From Defluviitaleaceae bacterium (GTDB lineage Bacteria > Bacillota > Clostridia > Lachnospirales > WQUN01), in NCBI GenBank assembly GCA_009786975.1, contig WRGX01000218.1:1-39113 (forward strand): a DNA stretch of 39,113 nt. Reading direction: 5' to 3'. Numbering within the stretch: position 1 is the stretch's first letter; each line of letters starts with the position of its first letter. This document shows, piece after piece, positions 25,415 through 34,729 of this stretch. A program made the translations under genes and the position numbers. A model generated the notes under the pieces. That model did not search any database. It was not told where the DNA came from and saw only the letters and a list, made by a program, of their open reading frames with translations.

Positions 25415-26479
25415 ATGCCAAAGATTTTTGTGAAATTACTTGGATTTATCTCGGTGCTTTCGTGCGGAATGTTTTTATTCGGTTGCAATCAAGATGGGTC
25501 ACAAGAACAAGCCGGTGACGGCGGCGGCGGAAACATGGTCGTTCTGTACTCCAATGCCCTGACCGACGGGCGCGGCGACTGGATCGCCGAAAGAGCCATG
25601 GCGGACCTTGGCATTGAAGTTTTACAGGTTCAAGTCGGAGGTGTCGACCTCGCAAACAGGCTCGTTGCGGAGCGTGATAATCCGCAAGCCGACGTTGTTT
25701 TCGGCCTAAACCCGATGTTGTGGTGGCAACTCCAGCATAATGATATTATCGTGCAACATGTCCCACCCTGGGCAAACGAAATCCCCGTGGGAAATCACCC
25801 CAACGGTCTTTTCCACGCAGTGATTCTTGTGGGCAATTTGCTTTGGTACGACCAAAATCAAATCAACTCCGCCGAAGCCCCCGGTGACTGGCCCGAATTG
25901 TGGCAAAATCCGACCTTCCATGGTCGCTACGCGGTTCCTGACACCCTTGAGGGAAGCACTGTTCAAATGGTTCTAAGCGGTATTTTCAATCGATACATTG
26001 ACCCCAACGGGCATTTGGGCATTTCTGATGAAGGCTGGGAAAACATAGCGGCAAAATTCCGCTACGGTGTCTCGTCGAATCAAGATATGGCGGCAGAAAT
26101 TGCCGGCCCGTCTGGTGCTGTTATGAGCCAAATATGGTCGCACGGTATTCCCGTTCGCGAAGAACAATTCGAAATCAACGCAGGATTCGTAAGCCCCGGC
26201 GTAGGCGTCCCCTTCTCAATTGAAGGCGTCGCACTTGTAAACGGCGCAAACAACCCCGACGCTGCTCGCCGCTTCATCGACTGGTTCGGACAAGCCGAGA
26301 TAATGCACGAATTCAGTGCCGAATTCGGCTTCGTACCCGCTCATCCCGACGCGCTCGAAGGTCTGCCCCCCTTTAATTCAGTAATCGCCGGTCTCACCCA
26401 CCAACAAATCGACTGGGACTTTATTGCTCCCCGAATGGGTGATTGGCTTGAACACATCCTGCTTAATTACATGCAATAA
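25415..26479 (+). CDS. ABC transporter substrate-binding lipoprotein (Fe3+/aminoethylphosphonate-type fold)
   Basis: Lipobox LFGC, VVLYSNALTDGRGDWI...ADVVFGLNP...VPFSIEGVALVNGANNPDAARRFIDW; ggagg before ATG. Confidence 0.85.
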   Translation: MPKIFVKLLGFISVLSCGMFLFGCNQDGSQEQAGDGGGGNMVVLYSNALTDGRGDWIAERAMADLGIEVLQVQVGGVDLANRLVAERDNPQADVVFGLNPMLWWQLQHNDIIVQHVPPWANEIPVGNHPNGLFHAVILVGNLLWYDQNQINSAEAPGDWPELWQNPTFHGRYAVPDTLEGSTVQMVLSGIFNRYIDPNGHLGISDEGWENIAAKFRYGVSSNQDMAAEIAGPSGAVMSQIWSHGIPVREEQFEINAGFVSPGVGVPFSIEGVALVNGANNPDAARRFIDWFGQAEIMHEFSAEFGFVPAHPDALEGLPPFNSVIAGLTHQQIDWDFIAPRMGDWLEHILLNYMQ

Positions 26480-26504
26480 ATAAATCGAGAGTTGTTGAAA
26501 AAAC

Positions 26505-27515
26505 ATGATTGATTTAAGTGATATTTCTGTAGACTTTGGAAATTTTTCTGCCCTGACAGGCATCAATATCGAAGTCCGAGAAGGTGAGTTTTTCACTCTT
26601 CTCGGACCTTCGGGTTGTGGGAAAACAACTTTGCTTCGCACAATAACGGGCTTTATTGCCCCGACAAGCGGCACCGTAAGCGTAAGCGGCAAAGACATAA
26701 CCCGCTTGGACGTAGAAAAACGCAATATCGGCATGGTGTTTCAAAATTACGCACTGTTTCCCTCCATGTCCGTGTATGAAAACATCGCTTTCGGCTTACG
26801 GGTGAAGAAAATCCCCAAAGGCGACATCAGGAAAAAAATCGAAGAAATCGCCCATAGAGTAGAACTTGATGAAACCCAAATGACGCGCAAAGTAAATCAG
26901 CTTTCCGGCGGACAACAACAGCGCGTTGCGATAGCGCGCGCCTTGGTGACGTCGCCGTCGATAATCTGTTTGGACGAGCCCCTGTCAAACCTCGACGCAA
27001 AACTTCGCATCCAACTCCGCAACGAACTTAAAGACTTGCAGCGCAAATTTGGAATAACAACAATTTATGTAACCCACGACCAAGAAGAAGCGCTAACCCT
27101 TTCCGACCGAATCGCGGTTTTAAACAAGGGAAAAATAGAACAACTCGGCAAGCCCAATGAAATCTACAACCATTCCGAAACTGAATTTGTCTGCAATTTT
27201 ATCGGCGACATAAACAGGCTCACCCCCGAATTTTTAAAAAAAACAGACTTGCCCATGGACAAAACCACATACATTCGCCTTGAGCAACTTTATGCAAACG
27301 CACCCAAGCAAAATCATATTATTTGGGGGGAAGCAAAGGTAACTTCTTCCGAATATTACGGGCTGTATATTAAATACACCATTGATGCACAAGGCACCAC
27401 TTTAAAAATCGTGGAAAAAAACAGCGGCGTTGCCATGTACAAAATCGGTGAAAATGTCAACTTGAGCTTTGACCCCTCCAGCCTTTTGCAATACGAGAGG
27501 GGCGACCAGTCGTGA
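26505..27515 (+). CDS. ABC transporter ATP-binding protein (PotA/FbpC-like)
   Basis: Walker A GPSGCGKTT, signature LSGGQQQRVAIARAL, Walker B IICLDEPLSNLD, C-terminal TOBE-like region. Confidence 0.95.
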   Translation: MIDLSDISVDFGNFSALTGINIEVREGEFFTLLGPSGCGKTTLLRTITGFIAPTSGTVSVSGKDITRLDVEKRNIGMVFQNYALFPSMSVYENIAFGLRVKKIPKGDIRKKIEEIAHRVELDETQMTRKVNQLSGGQQQRVAIARALVTSPSIICLDEPLSNLDAKLRIQLRNELKDLQRKFGITTIYVTHDQEEALTLSDRIAVLNKGKIEQLGKPNEIYNHSETEFVCNFIGDINRLTPEFLKKTDLPMDKTTYIRLEQLYANAPKQNHIIWGEAKVTSSEYYGLYIKYTIDAQGTTLKIVEKNSGVAMYKIGENVNLSFDPSSLLQYERGDQS

Positions 27516-29206
27516 GTCTTACGAAAAAAAATATCACCCAAGCCACTATCTTCACCGGTTTGGTATGGTTCATCGTTGTTTTCCTTATCGCACCTAATAT
27601 CACCACCGTAACGGACGTATTTTGGCAAGACGGCGAGTTTACAATGCGTGCTATTGAGCGTATGCGTAACGCGCCGCGAGCCATGCAAGCCCTGCGCAAC
27701 AGCTTTATAATTGCCCCCGTTCTTTCCGTGACGGTGGGCTTTGTTGGCGTGACCTTGGTGCTTATAACGGACTATTTTAAAGTTTTCGGAGCGAAAATCC
27801 TGCGGCTCGGTTACATGACAACCTTGCTTTACAGCGGGATTGTTTTGGTGTCCGGATATGTATTCTTGTATGGAAACAACGGTTTTGTTACGAATATTCT
27901 TGTGCAAATTTTTCCGAATCTCGAGCAGGACTGGTTCAGCGGATTTTGGGCGGTTCTTTTTGTTATGACCTTTGCCGCAACGGGAAATCACATGATTTTC
28001 ATACGAAACGCGCTGCGAAGCGTGGACTATCAGACGATTGAGGTCGCGCGAAATTTGGGCGCGTCTTCTTTTACAATTTTGTGGCGGGTTGTGCTTCCGG
28101 TGCTTTTGCCATCGCTTACTGCCGTTACCGTGTTTACTTTTTTGGGCGGGCTGAGTGCGATTGCCGCGCCGCTTCTTGTGGGTGGGCCGGATTTTCGCGC
28201 GATTACGCCGCTGATATTGCAACTTTCGCGGCTTCAAGGCAGCAGGGACATCGCCGCGCTTCTTGCCCTGATTCTCGGCGTGTCTTCAATACTGCTTATC
28301 GCGGTGTTTTCGCTGCTCGAAAAACGCGGCCACTACCTTTCCGTTTCCAAAGTAAAGACCGACTTGGTTAAACAAAAAATCCGAAACCCGGTAGTCAATG
28401 TGTTTGTCCATATTTATGCCTACGTACTGTTTCTGATTTACATTAGTCCGGTTGTTATGATTGTACTGTTTTCCTTCACGGATTCACGTACCATTGCCCG
28501 GCGCGAATTCAATTTCAGCGCGTTAACCCTTGATAATTATATAGCTGCGCTTACCCAAAATTTCAGCCCTTTTATGACGAGTGCGATTTATTCATTTTTG
28601 GCGGCAACCGGCGTTGCCGTTTTGATGCTTCTTGTTTGTCGGATTATTACAAAGCATAAGGGTAAGGCGAGTACCGCCATTGAATATGCGTTTATGATTC
28701 CTTGGCTTTTGCCGACGGTGCTTATCGCATGGGGTCTTGTTGCCACATTTAACCGCCCGCAGTGGTTCATGTTTAACCAGCCTCTTGCAAATACTACAAC
28801 GATAATGGTTTTGGGTTATTTAATTATTTGCATACCGTTTACTTTGCGGATGACGCGCGCCTCCTTTTTTTCAATTGACGATACCCTCGAGGATGCGGCG
28901 AAAAATTTGGGCGCGAAGCCCATGTATGCATTTCTCAGAATAATAATACCCGTTATTTTACCTTCGGTGCTTGCTATTTTTGCGCTGAACTTTAACAGAT
29001 TGCTTGCCGAATTTGACATGTCCGTATTTATGTACAATCCTCTCTCGGTGCCGCTTGGCGTTGAAATCGAGAATCTTACCATGGCAGGCGACAGCGGCGG
29101 CGACAGCGCCGAGTTGGTGTTCGTTTACACCGTAATTATAATGGCTATTTCCGCACTTGTTCTTTATCTCGTATACGGAAGAAATTCAAAAATCGGTATT
29201 GATTAG
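27512..29206 (+). CDS. ABC transporter permease, fused tandem (FbpB-like)
   Basis: Two BPD_transp_1-like halves with EAA motifs (EVARNLGASSFTILWRVVLP; DAAKNLGAKPMYAFLRIIIP); overlaps the ATPase stop. Confidence 0.92.
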   Translation: MSLTKKNITQATIFTGLVWFIVVFLIAPNITTVTDVFWQDGEFTMRAIERMRNAPRAMQALRNSFIIAPVLSVTVGFVGVTLVLITDYFKVFGAKILRLGYMTTLLYSGIVLVSGYVFLYGNNGFVTNILVQIFPNLEQDWFSGFWAVLFVMTFAATGNHMIFIRNALRSVDYQTIEVARNLGASSFTILWRVVLPVLLPSLTAVTVFTFLGGLSAIAAPLLVGGPDFRAITPLILQLSRLQGSRDIAALLALILGVSSILLIAVFSLLEKRGHYLSVSKVKTDLVKQKIRNPVVNVFVHIYAYVLFLIYISPVVMIVLFSFTDSRTIARREFNFSALTLDNYIAALTQNFSPFMTSAIYSFLAATGVAVLMLLVCRIITKHKGKASTAIEYAFMIPWLLPTVLIAWGLVATFNRPQWFMFNQPLANTTTIMVLGYLIICIPFTLRMTRASFFSIDDTLEDAAKNLGAKPMYAFLRIIIPVILPSVLAIFALNFNRLLAEFDMSVFMYNPLSVPLGVEIENLTMAGDSGGDSAELVFVYTVIIMAISALVLYLVYGRNSKIGID

Positions 29207-29209
29207 ATT

Positions 29210-30259
29210 TTGGAGGAAAACCGCATGGCAGGAATAACACAGGCACAATACAACAGACACATGGCCTATTTAAATTATGCGTCAGATGAACTAAAAAGCA
29301 TAGAGGCCATAAAGGGTAAAACAGACCCTAGGCTGGAGAAACTATGCATGGATTATGCAAAAAGTGTTTTGGGCAATACTATTTATGCCCCATGGTTGCT
29401 TGTTTACGCGGCGTTTCTCGGCGAGTTTAAGGAGGGATGGATACCTCATGACTACTTTGAGATGATTGTTGCACCTCGAATTACCAAAATATATGGATAC
29501 GTTTCGACGATAGCATCATTGACGCCGTGCGTGTTTACGTTTCCCGAGCGTTGCAAAATGCCAAACATTGCGTCTTTTGCGAACGGACTGTTTTTAACGT
29601 GCGAAGGTGAAGTAATCTCATCGAACGAAGTGCATAAATATGTTTTTGACCGATGTGATAAAGTCGTTTTCAAAACCAGCTTTTCTATGGGCGGGCAAGG
29701 CGTACACTTTCTCACTGCGAAGGATTTTGATTCGAAAAAAATAATTCAACTTGGAAACGGTGTGTTTCAAGAGTATATAAAACAGCATGATGTGTTTGAA
29801 GAAATTGTGTCGAGCGGTGTAGTAACGCTAAGGGTGCTGACCGTTGTCGAGGATAGCGGCAACATCAGAGTCTGCTCGGCGTATGCAAGAATTCCGAGAA
29901 GCGCGGATACGCATGTAATTACGGGAAAATCCATATTACTCTCGGTGGATATGGAAACGGGTCAATTTGATGATTACGCAATGATGCCGGACAGGTCAAG
30001 TGTGGACAAGCATCCCGACACGGGGACAACATTTGCAGGTAGGCGCATCCCGCGATTTAAGGAATGCATTGCGGGTATAGTAAAACTGCACGAGCAATAT
30101 CGCGCTTGTCGTATTATTGGGTGGGATGTTATTGTGGATAAAGACGAAAACCTGCAAATGATGGAATGGAACGGAAACTGCCCAATGATTGTAGGTCCAG
30201 AATGGCTACATGGTCCCTGCTTTACAGGCTTGGGGTGGGAAAATTTTTGGCGCAAATAA
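29210..30259 (+). CDS. ATP-grasp family protein (sugar-transfer-associated ATP-grasp type)
   Basis: VFKTSFSMGGQGVHFLT, VTLRVLTVVEDSGNIRVCSAYARI, IIGWDVIVDKDENLQMMEWNGNCPMI, typical ATP-grasp ligand residues. Confidence 0.8.
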   Translation: MEENRMAGITQAQYNRHMAYLNYASDELKSIEAIKGKTDPRLEKLCMDYAKSVLGNTIYAPWLLVYAAFLGEFKEGWIPHDYFEMIVAPRITKIYGYVSTIASLTPCVFTFPERCKMPNIASFANGLFLTCEGEVISSNEVHKYVFDRCDKVVFKTSFSMGGQGVHFLTAKDFDSKKIIQLGNGVFQEYIKQHDVFEEIVSSGVVTLRVLTVVEDSGNIRVCSAYARIPRSADTHVITGKSILLSVDMETGQFDDYAMMPDRSSVDKHPDTGTTFAGRRIPRFKECIAGIVKLHEQYRACRIIGWDVIVDKDENLQMMEWNGNCPMIVGPEWLHGPCFTGLGWENFWRK

Positions 30260-30276
30260 AATGAAATGAGAAAGCG

Positions 30277-33030
30277 GTGATTTATTTTATGAATAACCAA
30301 GCCGAAATACATCCTTTTATAAAATCGGTGATGAACTTGACGAACGAAACAGACGAGAACCCAACGTCTTTGCCGGCTGAAGCTATGCCTGATGAGAGTA
30401 AACCTGTATTAAATATGAAATTTTTACAAGAATCCTTAGGTCTACGAAACTCTGTGGTAGCGGATTTTGCCCTTGCAAAAAAGCATTTTGGAGATGATTA
30501 CGACAACATAACGTTCACGACCATGTGTGTCTCCACCAGTATAAAAAAAGGCTGTGTCGCCATCATTCATGAAAAAATCCGTAGCGACAAATACACTCAA
30601 ATGATAAGAATTCTTACCGCAAGACATAATGCCTTACCTCCAAACGACCCAAGCAAGCTGAATGCCTCTCAAATAATCAAAGAGGTTGATCGTTATGCGC
30701 AAAAAGAAATGGCGAAACAGGCAATAACACTCGGAGCGTCGTTGGTTATTACAAGTGTTCCGATAGAGGACTACCCTTGTGTCGTAGTAAAAAATGTATT
30801 TTCTGTTCTTTTAATGCTTGCGCGTGAATATGCACGCAGATTTGACGTTACGTCGATTGCGGTTACAGGAAGTGCGGGGAAAACAACGGCCTGCCAGTTT
30901 GTGCTTGATATGCTTCTTGCAAACGGCAAAATTGTTCACAGAAACAGGCTGAATCAAAACGACTACCTCGGTGCTTTTACTACCGCAGCAAATTTGAATT
31001 TTGACCATGAATATCTTATACAGGAAACACAAGAGGCCCCTGTCGCGGAAACCGCTGAATTGGTTTCTATGATTTTGGCCCCTAAAATAGGAATTATCAC
31101 AAATGCGGGCGCGTCTCATTTAAAAGATATGAAAACAAAGGCAAACGTTGTTGCGGCATGTTTAGGCATACAGGATGGTATGCCCAAGGACGGGCTTCTC
31201 ATTGTTAACGGCGACGACCACGCTTTGAAAAAGAAGTTGCGCAAGCCAAAAATCCCCACACTCTTTTACTCAATGCGAAATAAAGATGCGGATTATTACG
31301 CCGAAAATATTCAGTCAACCTATAGCGGCATCACGTTTGACATCGTGCATAAGGGAAGCGCCGTTCCGGTAAAAATATCCACCCTCGGCGAACACAATGT
31401 CTACAACGCAATGGCGGCATTCATCACAGGCAAGCGCATCGGGCTGACCGATGAAGAAGCTGCGAATGGAATAGCCGCTTATTTGCCGTCGGGCATACGT
31501 CAAAATCTTGTAGAAGTCAAGAATCGCACCCTATATATAGACTGCTTCAGCGCAACACCCGAATCCATGAGCGAATCCATTGCACGCATTTCAAACACCC
31601 CGACAAAAAACAATAGCGGCAAACGAGTCGTGGTGTTGACCGGAATAAGAGCTTTGGGTACGTACAGTGAACAGGGGCATAAAAAGGTTTCCGACGCCAT
31701 TCTGGATTCTAATATAGATACTTTAATTTGTTACGGACTAAAAGCCATAACCTTAATTGCCGAAGCTGTAAAGGACAAGCCCGATCTGAAAATAATCAAA
31801 GAATTAAATTTTGAACGCATGGTGAATATCCTTAAAGAAGAAACGGGCGAAAATGACCTCGTGCTGTTCAAGGGCAACTGGTATGCACGACTCGGACGAA
31901 TAATTGATACTGCCTTTGGCACTTATTTTGCTTTGGGCGAACAGGAATATTTATCGGAGAAAAAGCCAAAAAATGCAAAATCATTGTATGGCGGAACTTA
32001 TAAAATAGTTGTTCATACCTCACACACAATGATTACAGAATTCGAAGGGGATGTTAAAATTATCTCCTTTAAAAGCATCGTTACGACCATGTCAACCCGA
32101 AAACCTCATATCATATTTGGAATCGGTGAAAAGGCTTTTGTGGGCAACGCTTCTTTAGAGAGTATCATCATCCCCGGCACAGTTAAGGCGATTGGCGACG
32201 AAGCGTTTTGCAACTGTGCGAAACTTGCAAAAGTGTATATTCCTCCATCTGTAGTAAACATCGGTCGGGATGCTTTTTTTAACACCCCTGCCACGATTTT
32301 CGGAATTTCCGGCACCATGGCGGAAGAATACGCAAGAAGCAATAATATTACATTTGTTGATGCGCCCATTCAGCCCGACTCTTCGCAGATTTCTTTCAGC
32401 TCAATGGAAGTTTCCAAAATTACCGATTTGGGGATTTTGGTTTTGTCCGACCCGGATAATCCAAAATCCTTCGAATCCAACACCATGTCCGACGCAGAGC
32501 TTATTTTGAAAACCCAAAGAGGGAGCAACGTTTTCGCAAACGAGATTACCCTTTATGCCGCGAAGCAACTGTTTAGCGGCGCGGAAGACTACGGATTTGA
32601 GGAAGTATATGCCGCCAAATGCTGTGATGAAAATCACCACGAGCATATGACCGGCATGGCAATAGACATTCTAATCGGCAATATGTCCACCGATGAATTT
32701 AAGGACAGCTTGTGTGCGAAGTGGATGCTGGAAAATGCGCATAGCTACGGTTTTCTTGTTTACGAAGACATGCCTTGGCATTTTAGATTCGTTGGAAAAA
32801 TTCACGCGCATTATATTCATCAAAACGGCTTGACGCTGAAAGAATATATAAATCTTTTGCAAGACAAGAAGAGGCTTGAAATAGATTATTACGGCGCATC
32901 ATACTTCGTGTTTTATGAAGTTCCCGAAGATGACGCTATCAATATTCCTACAAATTTCAACCTTACGATTTCAAGCGACGGGCTTGGGGGGTATATTGTC
33001 GATGGTTATCTTATCGATTTGTATATTTAA
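30277..33030 (+). CDS. Triple-domain fusion: MurF-like Mur ligase, BspA-type LRR segment, VanY-like M15 D,D-carboxypeptidase domain
   Basis: Mur P-loop VTGSAGKTT, LGEHNVYNAMAAF, LFKGNW; LRR_5 (IGEKAFVGNASLESIIIPGTVKAIGDEAFCNCAKLAKVYIP); M15 (HEHMTGMAIDI...WMLENAHSYGFLVYEDMPWHFRFVGKIHA). Confidence 0.88.
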   Translation: MIYFMNNQAEIHPFIKSVMNLTNETDENPTSLPAEAMPDESKPVLNMKFLQESLGLRNSVVADFALAKKHFGDDYDNITFTTMCVSTSIKKGCVAIIHEKIRSDKYTQMIRILTARHNALPPNDPSKLNASQIIKEVDRYAQKEMAKQAITLGASLVITSVPIEDYPCVVVKNVFSVLLMLAREYARRFDVTSIAVTGSAGKTTACQFVLDMLLANGKIVHRNRLNQNDYLGAFTTAANLNFDHEYLIQETQEAPVAETAELVSMILAPKIGIITNAGASHLKDMKTKANVVAACLGIQDGMPKDGLLIVNGDDHALKKKLRKPKIPTLFYSMRNKDADYYAENIQSTYSGITFDIVHKGSAVPVKISTLGEHNVYNAMAAFITGKRIGLTDEEAANGIAAYLPSGIRQNLVEVKNRTLYIDCFSATPESMSESIARISNTPTKNNSGKRVVVLTGIRALGTYSEQGHKKVSDAILDSNIDTLICYGLKAITLIAEAVKDKPDLKIIKELNFERMVNILKEETGENDLVLFKGNWYARLGRIIDTAFGTYFALGEQEYLSEKKPKNAKSLYGGTYKIVVHTSHTMITEFEGDVKIISFKSIVTTMSTRKPHIIFGIGEKAFVGNASLESIIIPGTVKAIGDEAFCNCAKLAKVYIPPSVVNIGRDAFFNTPATIFGISGTMAEEYARSNNITFVDAPIQPDSSQISFSSMEVSKITDLGILVLSDPDNPKSFESNTMSDAELILKTQRGSNVFANEITLYAAKQLFSGAEDYGFEEVYAAKCCDENHHEHMTGMAIDILIGNMSTDEFKDSLCAKWMLENAHSYGFLVYEDMPWHFRFVGKIHAHYIHQNGLTLKEYINLLQDKKRLEIDYYGASYFVFYEVPEDDAINIPTNFNLTISSDGLGGYIVDGYLIDLYI

Positions 33031-33043
33031 TTTGTATATTTAA

Positions 33044-34255
33044 ATGAAGAGAGAGACCGCGGTGCGAGATTTCGAGCTTGAAAACCACGCAAAAGCAACG
33101 CGCATTTGCGCATACAGCGAGGAGCAATACGCCGCGGACGTCGCGGTTCGCAAGCGTCGCATTATGGAATTTTTTAATGCGACGAATTTTGATTGGGAAA
33201 ATTATGATTGGCAGATGGAAAATCGGATTTCGACGCTTGATGTTTTGGGGGAAATTTTTGAACTGCCGCCCGAACGGCGCGAGGAAATAAAAAATGTTGA
33301 CTACAGATGGAGCGTTACGCCGTATTATCTTTCGCTTACGGACGTAAAAAATCCGCGCGATGAAATCGGACTTATGGCACTGCCCGGCTTGGACGAAACA
33401 AAAAATATCGGCGACCCCGACCCGATGGCGGAAGAAAATACAAACCCCGCAGGCTCGATAACAAGAAGATATCCCGACAGATGCATAATCAACGTGACAA
33501 ACAAGTGCGGAATGTATTGCAGGTTTTGCCAGCGCAAACGAAAAATCGGAGGGGTTGACCAACATACCGACCCGAAACGTATACGCGAGTCCATCGAATA
33601 CGTGCGGCAACATACAAGCATCCGCGATGTACTTATAACAGGCGGCGACGCCCTTACACTCTCCACAAGTGAACTTGAACATATTTTGAACGAAATAAGA
33701 AACATATCGCATGTTGAAATCATAAGGCTCGGAACAAGGGTTCCGGTCACGGTGCCGCAAAGAATCGACGCGAAACTCGTTGATATGTTAAAAAAATATC
33801 ATCCGCTGTATGTAAACGTTCAATTTAATCACCCGAAAGAATTGACCGGGGATGCCGGCAGGGCGTGCGCAATGCTGGCGGATGCAGGCATTCCCCTCGG
33901 GAACCAAATGGTTTTGCTTAAAGGGGTGAACGACGATAAGGGTATTGTTATGGACTTAAACAGGCGTCTTTTGCGGCACAGGGTGAAGCCCTATTATGTT
34001 TTTCACGCAAAAAACGTGCAAGGCGCGGCGCATTTTCAATGCGACATAGAAACCGGGCTGGACATAATGGACAATTTAATCGGCAACACAACCGGGATGG
34101 CGCGGCCACATTATATAATAAACGCAAAGGGCGGACTGGGGAAAATACCTTTATTGCGCCCGAAATATAGGGAAGTAACCGAAGGCGGCAAAAAAATTTA
34201 CGAGCTTACAACTTGGGAGGATAGGATTGTAACGTGCGGTTTGTGTGGGGAATAA
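33044..34255 (+). CDS. KamA-family radical SAM aminomutase, probably glutamate 2,3-aminomutase
   Basis: RRYPDRCIINVTNKCGMYCRFCQRKR (CxxxCxxC), TGGDALTLS; Lys323/Asn360 at the LAM Asp293/Asp330 positions. Confidence 0.88.
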   Translation: MKRETAVRDFELENHAKATRICAYSEEQYAADVAVRKRRIMEFFNATNFDWENYDWQMENRISTLDVLGEIFELPPERREEIKNVDYRWSVTPYYLSLTDVKNPRDEIGLMALPGLDETKNIGDPDPMAEENTNPAGSITRRYPDRCIINVTNKCGMYCRFCQRKRKIGGVDQHTDPKRIRESIEYVRQHTSIRDVLITGGDALTLSTSELEHILNEIRNISHVEIIRLGTRVPVTVPQRIDAKLVDMLKKYHPLYVNVQFNHPKELTGDAGRACAMLADAGIPLGNQMVLLKGVNDDKGIVMDLNRRLLRHRVKPYYVFHAKNVQGAAHFQCDIETGLDIMDNLIGNTTGMARPHYIINAKGGLGKIPLLRPKYREVTEGGKKIYELTTWEDRIVTCGLCGE

Positions 34256-34270
34256 GAAGCTCGGGACGGT

Positions 34271-34729
34271 TTATCCGTCCTTCAATTTTTGCGGGCGATA
34301 CAATAGGGCAACAACAAGCCCTGCACCAATGAACGCGCCGACAGAATTTATCAGCATGTCGCTAAATTCCATTGACCGACCCGGGACAAAATACTGATGG
34401 ATTTCGTCGAAAACGCCGTAGGCGGAGGCGATTGCCCACGATGTAAGCAACAATTGCCACTTATGTATGTAAAATTTAAGCGATTGCGCAACACAAAAGG
34501 CAAGCGCGAAAAAAACTATAACGTGCGCGCCTTTTCGTACCAAAAACCCTAAAGGGACAATGTCTTCGAGTGCGGCAACAGGCGGGAAAATCGCCCGCAC
34601 AAAATCGGCAACCGCCGCGCTTGCATTTCCCGATACATAGCCCGTTTGCGCCGACGAGAAAAAAATGCCTGCCGCAACAAGCACAGACATTACAGGCCAA
34701 AAAATCTGCCAAAAATTTTTAGACTTCAT
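34271..34729 (-). CDS. VanZ-like family membrane protein
   Basis: RKGAHVIVFFALAFCVAQS...YGVFDEIHQYFVPGRSMEFSDMLINSVGAFIG. ORF opens to 34966 but the upstream part is the shadow frame of a repeat in the neighbouring gene. Confidence 0.88.
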   Translation of the reverse strand: MKSKNFWQIFWPVMSVLVAAGIFFSSAQTGYVSGNASAAVADFVRAIFPPVAALEDIVPLGFLVRKGAHVIVFFALAFCVAQSLKFYIHKWQLLLTSWAIASAYGVFDEIHQYFVPGRSMEFSDMLINSVGAFIGAGLVVALLYRPQKLKDG

